Positions 5,909-10,845 of a DNA stretch of 10,845 bases are shown here, one piece after another. Origin of the DNA: Xanthobacteraceae bacterium (GTDB lineage Bacteria; Pseudomonadota; Alphaproteobacteria; Rhizobiales; Xanthobacteraceae); NCBI GenBank assembly GCA_030043285.1, contig JASHXZ010000586.1, positions 1 through 10,845 of the forward strand, given 5' to 3'. Position numbers and translations under genes: made by a program. Position 1 is the stretch's first letter, and each line of letters starts with the position of its first letter. A model generated the notes under the pieces. The model saw only the letters and a program-made list of their open reading frames with translations, was not told the origin of the DNA and searched no databases.

Positions 5909-7371
5909 CCGACGGGAATCTCGATTCTGCAGTTCACGCCTTCTTTCGCGAACACGAGATCGACCGTGCCGCCGAGTTCGTGAGGTATAAGATTGCAGAT
6001 CAGATTGGTGCCGTAGCCGGCTGGATGCTCGGAGGCGACCGACGGACCGCCACGCTCGCGCCAGACCAGGATCAGGTTTGTTGCGGCTCCATTGGGCTTG
6101 AGGTCCCAACTCACCGATACTTGGCCGCCCCAGATCGACAGCGCGCCGTACTTCGCTGCGTTCGTGGCGAGTTCATGCAGCACTCTGGTAACCGCCTGGG
6201 TTTCGGCGGCGGCGAGCATGACGTTGGTCCCGCTGATCCTCACATTTGGGCCCGCGTAGGGTGCAAGCTGGCTGCGGACAAGGGCGTCGAGCCCAACGCT
6301 CCCCCAACGGTTTTCGCTCAGCAGGGTGTGAGCGGCCGCCATGGATTGGATGCGCCCGTCCAGCGATCCAAGAAACTCGTCGATTGAGTGGCTGCCTTGG
6401 CGCGTAAAACCCGCCACCACCGCGACCTGCGCCAGGATGTTCTTGACCCTGTGATCGAGCTCGGCGATCAGCAACTTCTGGGCCTGATCGGAGCGCCTGT
6501 AGAGAAGCAGCGTCTCCGTGAGCAGCGCAAACAATAACGCGGACCCGGCGAGCAACCCATAGATCCGGGCCAGGTACCAGCCTTCGGTATACATCAGGTC
6601 GGTAAACCATGAGCCTTCCAGCAAGAGCGGAAACCACGCAGGCAACGTCACCAGCAGCCATTCATCAAGGATCGTGCGCCTGCGAACGAACAACACCATG
6701 AACGCTATCACGTTCAGTACCGCGCGAGCGGCGCTGATCTGTATCGCCAACGATGTCCGATGGCCGCTTTGGTGGAGGAGGGGCAGATAGGCAAGCCCTG
6801 AGATCGCGAACCACGTCAGTGCGGCTGTCGCCAGGACAACGCATGTGACAGTGACGCCAATGTCAGCTCTGATCGATTGGATAGGCCGGTCGATGGCGGC
6901 GTCCGCGTCTTTTGACAGCGCGTAGACAATGACCGTTGCCGGAAACAGGATGGTCCAAAAATTGAACAGCCAGCTCAGGCTGTCCATCCCCTCGCCAATC
7001 AAGTTGTCCGAGCCATAAATTCCCGGGAAGGCGAGCACATGCAGGAACGCAAACAATCCGTTGAAGACAAACCCGCCTGCCAACACCAGCAGAGCGCGCT
7101 GGGGGTATACCGAGTATTGGGCAAACAGAAATGCGGCGGTGAGGAGGTTGGCCAGGCAGATGGTAGTTTCAACGATCGGGATAAAAGAGTGGATGCGCGG
7201 AACCTGATTATGCACAAGCGGCATCGAGGCGGCGACAATAACGACCAGGACGATCAAAGCGCCGATCGCGATTTTGTGCTGCCGGCTGGTCGCCGGAATC
7301 GCGGCGATTACGATTGAAAGATCGTGATGAGAGCTGGCGCCTTTGTCACCAATGGAAATGTTCTGCAACAT
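5899..7371 (-). CDS. MASE4-HWE sensor histidine kinase
   Basis: A 490-residue integral-membrane sensor kinase that should autophosphorylate on histidine and pass the phosphate to a response regulator. Residues about 30-290 hold eight or so hydrophobic segments matching a MASE4-type membrane sensor domain (QVPRIHSFIPIVETTICLAN; YPQRALLVLAGGFVFNGLF; LSWLFNFWTILFPATVI). The cytoplasmic part is of HWE type: the phospho-acceptor box ELDHRVKNILAQV with His307, the N-box HELATNAAKYGALS (399-412) with Asn404, the WRE motif (427-429) and the G-box AGYGTNLI (451-458). There is no PAS or receiver domain, so the signal must be sensed in the membrane part. GAGGAG lies about 5 bases before the ATG. No response regulator gene is in the window, so it is an orphan here. 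It is divergent from the Bug receptor gene, with 440 bases between. Confidence 0.9.
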   Translation of the reverse strand: MLQNISIGDKGASSHHDLSIVIAAIPATSRQHKIAIGALIVLVVIVAASMPLVHNQVPRIHSFIPIVETTICLANLLTAAFLFAQYSVYPQRALLVLAGGFVFNGLFAFLHVLAFPGIYGSDNLIGEGMDSLSWLFNFWTILFPATVIVYALSKDADAAIDRPIQSIRADIGVTVTCVVLATAALTWFAISGLAYLPLLHQSGHRTSLAIQISAARAVLNVIAFMVLFVRRRTILDEWLLVTLPAWFPLLLEGSWFTDLMYTEGWYLARIYGLLAGSALLFALLTETLLLYRRSDQAQKLLIAELDHRVKNILAQVAVVAGFTRQGSHSIDEFLGSLDGRIQSMAAAHTLLSENRWGSVGLDALVRSQLAPYAGPNVRISGTNVMLAAAETQAVTRVLHELATNAAKYGALSIWGGQVSVSWDLKPNGAATNLILVWRERGGPSVASEHPAGYGTNLICNLIPHELGGTVDLVFAKEGVNCRIEIPVGQP

Positions 7372-7811
7372 AAGCTCCTCAGCGCGAATGCTCGATCAGG
7401 CTGTGGACGCGAATTTGTGAACGCTCCATGCGCCTGTGCGGAGTCTTTAGACAAGCCCGCGCTGACGCCAACGGCGAAAATTACCGTTTATCAGATTGTC
7501 GCTGCTGCGTCCGGGGTAGGTTTCGATCCATTGGTATTGACCTATACCGCGGCGGCGACGATTGGGCTGGCGCGACGAGCCTTAACCTTACCGATTGCCG
7601 AGCGCAACCCTGAGTCATCGACATGATTTTGGCCGCACGGGGCGGGTGTCCCTTAATTCGGCTAGCCGCCGAGACCAGGGTGCGTCTGCAACAGCGCCTG
7701 CTTGGCCGAATTGTAACGGCCGCGGCACGTTCGTAAGATGCAGCCGGTCGAGCGCTGTGCCGGATGGCGCTGCAGCGACGAAGGGGCGGCGACTAAGGGG
7801 AAGACGTTTCG
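7372..7811. other. Divergent promoter region between the sensor kinase and the Bug receptor
   Basis: This 440-base stretch has no convincing gene. It should hold the promoters of both neighbours. A small palindrome, GGTAT-6-ATACC, lies at 7533-7547. Nearer the receptor are AATTCGGC (7655-7662) and its inverse GCCGAATT (7705-7712), a CGGCTAGCCG palindrome (7659-7668) and CGCTGCAGCG (7768-7777). A plus-strand frame of 100 codons starting inside the kinase gene has no ribosome binding site or domain. Confidence 0.5.
7711..7739 (+). promoter_or_regulatory. Candidate sigma-70 promoter of the Bug receptor gene
   Basis: TTGTAA (7711-7716) and TAAGAT (7734-7739) are 17 bases apart, each matching four of six consensus positions, and about 70 bases upstream of the start codon. 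The right arm of an 8-base inverted repeat (GCCGAATT, 7705-7712) overlaps the -35. The match is modest and unproven. Confidence 0.3.
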
Positions 7812-8810
7812 ATGCGCCTGAGTGCGGCCCGCTTTGTTTTGTCGGCTGTGGCGATTTTGGCGTCAGCGCTCGCTGCTGCGTCGCTGCGCGCGACGGCGCA
7901 GGAAGCCTCCTATCCCGATCGGCCGGTGACCATGGTGGTGACGTTCACCGCGGGCGGGGCGTCCGATGTGCTGGCGCGCGCGGTGGCGGCTGCCATGTCG
8001 CGCGGGCTCGGCAAGGCGGTGGCGGTGGAGAATCGCGCCGGCGCCGGCGGCCAGATCGGCGCCGAGTCGGTGGCGCATGCGGCGCCGGACGGTTACACGA
8101 TCCTGTTCGGCACCAACGGCACGCTCGGCATCGGGCCGGCGCTATACAAAAACCTGCGTTACGATCCGGCGCGCGATCTCGTGCCGATCGGCATCCTGCA
8201 CAAGCTGCCGCTGATGCTGATCGTCAATCCATCGGTGCCGGCCAAGAATCTGCGCGAACTGATCGCCTATGCGCGCGCCAATCCGGGCAAGCTTACGTTT
8301 GCCTCGGCCGGCGTCGGCACCGCCTCGCATCTCGCCGGTGAGCTTTTCAAGGAACAAGCGGGCATCGATATCCTGCACGTTCCCTACAAAGGCGATGGCG
8401 CCACCTTCCCGGACCTGCTGGCCGGCCGCGTCTCGATGATGATGGAAACCATGACGACCGCGCTGCCAATGGTGAAGAGCGGCGGCATGCGGGCGATCGG
8501 CGTCACCGTGAAGGAACGCTCGCCGTCGGCGCCCGACATTCCGACCTTGGCTGAGTCCGGCCTGCCGGATTTCGATGTCAGCGCCTGGACCGGCCTGTTC
8601 GCGCCGGCCGGCACGCCGCGCGCCATCATCGCACGGCTCAACGCCGAGACCGTGAACATCACCCATGACAGGAGCTATGTGAGCCTCATCCAATCGATGG
8701 GCACCGACGTGGCGAGCTCGAGCCCGGAGGCATTCGGCAAATTCGTCCGTGATGACGTGGCGCGCTGGACCGAAGTCATCCAGCGCGCCGGCATCCCGCA
8801 GATCAACTGA
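7812..8810 (+). CDS. Bug-family tripartite tricarboxylate transporter substrate-binding protein
   Basis: A 332-residue periplasmic solute receptor that captures a small organic anion for uptake by a TctA/TctB-type membrane pair. It has a Sec signal peptide with likely cleavage after ATA near residue 29, then YPDRPVTMVVTFTAGGASD (34-52), the family start in which the loop after the first strand binds the carboxylate, then VENRAGAGGQIGAESVAHAAPDGYTILFGTNG, then ANPGKLTFASAGVGTASHLAGELF, HVPYKGDG and PTLAESGLPDFDVSAWTGLFAPAGTP. Length is normal for the family. The ligand cannot be read from sequence. No TctA or TctB gene is in the window, which is usual for the many orphan Bug receptors. AAGGGGAAG lies about 9 bases before the ATG. 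The dioxygenase gene 124 bases downstream on the same strand is the likely partner, and a decayed paralogue lies at 1589. Confidence 0.93.
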   Translation: MRLSAARFVLSAVAILASALAAASLRATAQEASYPDRPVTMVVTFTAGGASDVLARAVAAAMSRGLGKAVAVENRAGAGGQIGAESVAHAAPDGYTILFGTNGTLGIGPALYKNLRYDPARDLVPIGILHKLPLMLIVNPSVPAKNLRELIAYARANPGKLTFASAGVGTASHLAGELFKEQAGIDILHVPYKGDGATFPDLLAGRVSMMMETMTTALPMVKSGGMRAIGVTVKERSPSAPDIPTLAESGLPDFDVSAWTGLFAPAGTPRAIIARLNAETVNITHDRSYVSLIQSMGTDVASSSPEAFGKFVRDDVARWTEVIQRAGIPQIN

Positions 8811-8854
8811 AGCAAGATGTGGTCATATCAGACGCTCTTTGCACTGACCTAGGT

Positions 8855-8900
8855 CCGTCACCCTGAAGGTGCGAGCGAAGCGAGTCTCGAAGGATGACGG
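8855..8900. repeat. Single interspersed palindromic repeat unit
   Basis: A 46-base imperfect palindrome whose ends are CCGTCACCCT and AGGATGACGG and whose centre is GGTGCGAGCGAAGCGAG. The centre is nearly the same as in the paired unit at 9778-9883. It lies between the receptor and dioxygenase genes and could form a hairpin in the transcript, so it may lower or stabilise expression of one of them. Confidence 0.8.
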
Positions 8901-8934
8901 TCAACATTCTCACGCCTAAAGTACGGAGAACGCC

Positions 8935-9747
8935 ATGCGTTACGAATCCATCACGGTCGAGCCGGCATCGCCGCACATCGGCGCCGAGATCGGCAATATC
9001 GATCTCACAAAACCGCTGCCGAACAAGCAGGTCGAGGAGTTGCACCGCGCGTTCACGCAGTATCAGGTGATCTTCTTCCGCGACCAGAAGATCGGCTTCG
9101 ACGACCAGATCAGACTCGGCCGCTATTTTGGCTCGATCGGCAAGCATGTCGGCGGCGCCACTATCAGCAAGACCACCGACAATCCCTATGTGCGGAAGTT
9201 TCATTACGACGAAACCTCGACGCAGATTTCCGGCGAGAATTTTCACTCCGATCAGCCGTGCGGGGCGATCCCGCCGCTTGGCAGCATTCTTTACAATCAC
9301 ACGGTGCCGCCCGACGGCGGCGGCGACACCATGTTCGCCAGCATGTATTCCGCCTACGACGCGTTGTCGCCGCGCATGCAGTCGTATCTGTCGGGTCTCA
9401 CCGCCACCCAGGACGGCAGGCGCGTGTTCGGACCGACCGCGCCGGTCGCGGTGCACCCGGTCATCATCAAGCATCCGGTTACGGCCAAGAAGGTGATTTA
9501 CGTCAACACCGACTTCACCGCGAAGATCAACGAACTGCCGGCGCTCGAGGGCGAGCGGGTGCTGCGCTTCTTGATCGATCACTGCAACAAGCCGGAATGG
9601 ACCTGCCGTTTCCGCTGGACGCCGCATTCGATCGCGTTCTGGGACAATCGCTGCACGCACCACAAGGCGATCTGGGATTATTGGCCGAACGTGCGCTCCG
9701 GCTATCGCATCCAGATCGAGGGCACCGGCGCGCCGGAAGCGGGGTGA
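8935..9747 (+). CDS. TauD/TfdA-type Fe(II)/2-oxoglutarate dioxygenase
   Basis: A 270-residue enzyme that should use Fe(II), 2-oxoglutarate and oxygen to hydroxylate an unknown substrate. The double-stranded beta-helix family signatures are complete: ASPHIGAEIGNIDLTKPL near the start, the Fe ligands His104 and Asp106 in FHSDQP, and the distal His243 in WDNRCTHHKAIWDY. Arg254 lies 11 residues after that His, as for the 2-oxoglutarate arginine of TauD (His255, Arg266), and Arg258 matches TauD Arg270, which binds the sulfonate of taurine. An acidic substrate is therefore plausible, but many relatives acting on carboxylates share this arginine. GGAGA lies about 5 bases before the ATG. It follows the Bug receptor by 124 bases, with a palindromic repeat between, and is followed by the long repeat hairpin. 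Taurine itself is unproven, so I give no gene symbol. Confidence 0.92.
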   Translation: MRYESITVEPASPHIGAEIGNIDLTKPLPNKQVEELHRAFTQYQVIFFRDQKIGFDDQIRLGRYFGSIGKHVGGATISKTTDNPYVRKFHYDETSTQISGENFHSDQPCGAIPPLGSILYNHTVPPDGGGDTMFASMYSAYDALSPRMQSYLSGLTATQDGRRVFGPTAPVAVHPVIIKHPVTAKKVIYVNTDFTAKINELPALEGERVLRFLIDHCNKPEWTCRFRWTPHSIAFWDNRCTHHKAIWDYWPNVRSGYRIQIEGTGAPEAG

Positions 9748-9777
9748 TGCGCTTCAGTCCAGGACGATAACCGTTAT

Positions 9778-9883
9778 CCTCATCCTGAGGTGCGAGCGAA
9801 GCGAGCCTCGAAGGATGCAGGCCCCGGCGCCTCGGCCTGCATCCTTCGAGGCTCGCGCTGCGCGCGAGCACCTCAGGATGAGG
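9778..9883. repeat. Paired inverted palindromic repeat forming one long hairpin
   Basis: The left arm 9778-9823 begins CCTCATCCTGAGGTGC and ends CGAAGGATGCAGGCC; the right arm 9834-9883 is its inverse, with a 4-base expansion in the middle (CTCGCGCGCAGCGCGAG against CGAGCGAAGCGAG), and the loop is 10 bases. Each arm is itself an imperfect palindrome like the unit at 8855. It sits between the convergent dioxygenase and cytochrome genes and can act as a terminator for both. The type is familiar from Bradyrhizobium-like genomes (recalled, not searched). Confidence 0.85.
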
Positions 9884-9939
9884 GCCACCATTGAGTGCGG
9901 CTGATATCAGCTCTCGGGTATCACCGGCGGTGTCTTTAA

Positions 9940-10557
9940 TTACTTGCCGGACGCCGCCGGCGGCGCAGCCGCGGCGGGAGGCGCCGAGCCGCCGGGCTTC
10001 GGCAGATTGCTGTAAACGTCGGGCGGCACCACCACCATGACGGCTTCCTTGGGCGTCTGGTTCGGACCGTAAGGCCCGCCGACCTGATGCGATACCGGCG
10101 GCAAGCTTTTCAGATAGGCGGCGATCGCCAGCGCGTCGGATTTTGTCAGATTGGCATAAGCATGCCACGGCATGACCGGGGCAAGCGTGCGTCCGTCGGG
10201 TACCTTTCCGGTCGTCATCGCGGCCACGATCTGTTGCTCGGTCCAGCTGCCCAATCCGGTCTTGACGTCCGGCGTCAGGTTCGGTCCGACGAAAACGCCC
10301 ATTCCGGGAATCGCGAAACCGACATCGGAGCCGCCGAGAAACCTGCTCATGTCCGGCTTGCCGAAGAAACTGCCGGGCGTGTGACAATCGGTGCAGCTGC
10401 CGAAGGTGACGAGATATTTGCCCCGCGCCAGTTCGGCATGGGCGGATCGTGTCGGCGCGCCATGCTTGATGGCGGCGTTGGCACCGGGCGTCAGCGCGAG
10501 GCAGGCGCCGGCGCAGAGTGCGGCGATCAAAACTTCAGCGGTACGGCGCGCTTTCAT
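9940..10557 (-). CDS. Secreted mono-haem cytochrome c
   Basis: A 205-residue periplasmic electron carrier. It has a Sec signal peptide (residues 1-29, ending PGANA), then GKYLVTFGSCTDCHTPGSFFGKP with one haem site (Cys55, Cys58, His59), then FVGPNLTPDVKTGLGSWTEQQI (89-110) and LAPVMPWHAYANLTKSDALAIAAYLKSLPPV with Met129 as the probable sixth ligand. This is the pattern of the cytochrome c domain of alcohol and nicotinate dehydrogenase subunits, but here there is only one such domain. The last 19 residues are an Ala/Pro-rich tail (SAPPAAAAPPAASGK). The ATG at 10557 follows GGGAGC by about 5 bases; a longer frame reaching 10794 adds an N-terminus with no signal and is rejected. No dehydrogenase gene is adjacent in the window. 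Confidence 0.9.
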   Translation of the reverse strand: MKARRTAEVLIAALCAGACLALTPGANAAIKHGAPTRSAHAELARGKYLVTFGSCTDCHTPGSFFGKPDMSRFLGGSDVGFAIPGMGVFVGPNLTPDVKTGLGSWTEQQIVAAMTTGKVPDGRTLAPVMPWHAYANLTKSDALAIAAYLKSLPPVSHQVGGPYGPNQTPKEAVMVVVPPDVYSNLPKPGGSAPPAAAAPPAASGK

Positions 10558-10845
10558 GGTGCTCCCGTGGAATCGATGGACCGACGCCCCACTGTGGCGT
10601 TGACGGCTTAGGGCGTCAATCGCCGATCCTCTCGTAGCTTCGGCATGGCGCCGGCTCGGCCCCAAAGTGCGTGGGCAAATCCTCAGCGGGCCTTGCGCGT
10701 GATCGCGGCTATTGTGACAATCAATGCGCGCGGCGCAGAAGCCTTCAGCGCTGAGAGCGGCGGCGCGCGCGCTTCTAGCGATGCGGTTCGGCAATGATCC
10801 TTTTTCTCACCACCCGTTCGCTGTGGCATTCCGGCCTGCTCGTCG
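10558..10845. other. Upstream region of the cytochrome gene, running off the window
   Basis: No gene can be supported. Next to the cytochrome start, GACGCCC (10583-10589) can pair with GGGCGTC (10611-10617), and TTGACG (10600-10605) with CGTCAA (10614-10619): two alternative, mutually exclusive pairings in the probable 5' leader. A TCAGCGCTGA palindrome lies at 10745-10754. An ATG at 10794 opens a plus-strand frame (MILFLTTRSLWHS...) to the window end, with no ribosome binding site, so it is only a possible gene start. Confidence 0.4.

Noticed and set aside
7595..8341. A 248-codon plus-strand frame overlapping the Bug receptor start
   Set aside because: It is the +1 shadow of the receptor gene, very rich in Arg and Gly, without a domain.
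5899..8810. Sensor kinase as the dedicated regulator of the Bug receptor-dioxygenase pair
   Set aside because: They are divergent neighbours, but there is no response regulator and the gap is 440 bases; nothing in the sequence links them.
8803..9663. A 286-codon minus-strand open frame antisense to the dioxygenase gene
   Set aside because: It mirrors the codon pattern of a well-recognised gene in GC-rich DNA, has no ribosome binding site and no family resemblance.
8855..9883. CRISPR-like array
   Set aside because: The repeats are imperfect palindromes of an interspersed type, with a gene between them and no regular spacers.
9527..10387. A 286-codon minus-strand open frame across the cytochrome gene, repeat hairpin and dioxygenase end
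   Set aside because: It runs out of frame through the cytochrome gene and through the palindromic repeat; no domain is seen.
10558..10794. N-terminal extension of the cytochrome c by 79 residues
   Set aside because: It would bury the signal peptide; the ATG at 10557 has a good ribosome binding site and a normal signal sequence.
10794..10845. Possible start of a plus-strand gene (MILFLTTRSLWHS...) at the window edge
   Set aside because: Only 17 codons visible, no ribosome binding site, and another frame from 10781 is equally open.

Overview
The window looks like a chromosomal accessory stretch of a GC-rich alphaproteobacterium, most likely of the Bradyrhizobium / Rhodopseudomonas / Afipia group. 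This rests on three points: a HWE-type histidine kinase, a Bug-family (tripartite tricarboxylate transporter) solute receptor with a second decayed copy, and interspersed palindromic repeats with a CCTCATCCTGAGG...CGAAGGATG core that I associate from memory with these genomes. No rRNA, tRNA, CRISPR array, integrase or complete insertion sequence is visible.

Layout. 1-1203: a sulfotransferase-like P-loop protein on the minus strand. 1204-1924: mostly non-coding, but holding a clear remnant (from 1589) of a Bug receptor gene related to the intact one at 7812. 1925-2389: a DUF1203 protein. 2531-2866: a small secreted Asn/Gly/Pro-rich protein. 2922-3161 (minus): the C-terminal half of a SnoaL/NTF2-like protein, interrupted by an amber codon; this is a second pseudogene. 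3162-3899 (minus): an ArsR-type regulator with a cysteine-bearing C-terminal region, divergent from a DUF1330 gene (4051) and a TSUP (TauE/SafE, DUF81) membrane permease (4365) that form a two-gene operon. 5217-5729 (minus): an exported protein of unknown function. 5899-7371 (minus): an orphan MASE4-HWE sensor kinase. 7812-9747: a Bug receptor followed by a TauD/TfdA-type Fe(II)/2-oxoglutarate dioxygenase, with a single palindromic repeat between them. 9778-9883: a paired palindromic repeat making one long hairpin. 9940-10557 (minus): a secreted mono-haem cytochrome c. 10558-10845: upstream region running off the window.

How the genes may work together. The Bug receptor and the dioxygenase read as a small uptake-and-oxidation unit for an unidentified organic acid or sulfonate-like compound. 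The TctA/TctB membrane partners are absent here. The dioxygenase keeps the Fe-binding triad, the 2-oxoglutarate arginine and an arginine at the position that binds the sulfonate in TauD. The TSUP permease family includes sulfite and sulfoacetate exporters, and the sulfotransferase-like gene also touches sulfur chemistry, so a loose sulfur theme is possible, but the genes lie in separate transcription units and this is inference only. The ArsR / DUF1330 / TSUP arrangement is the most coherent regulatory unit. I do not see a clearly new multi-gene system. The most informative discoveries are the two gene remnants and the arrangement of the palindromic repeats.
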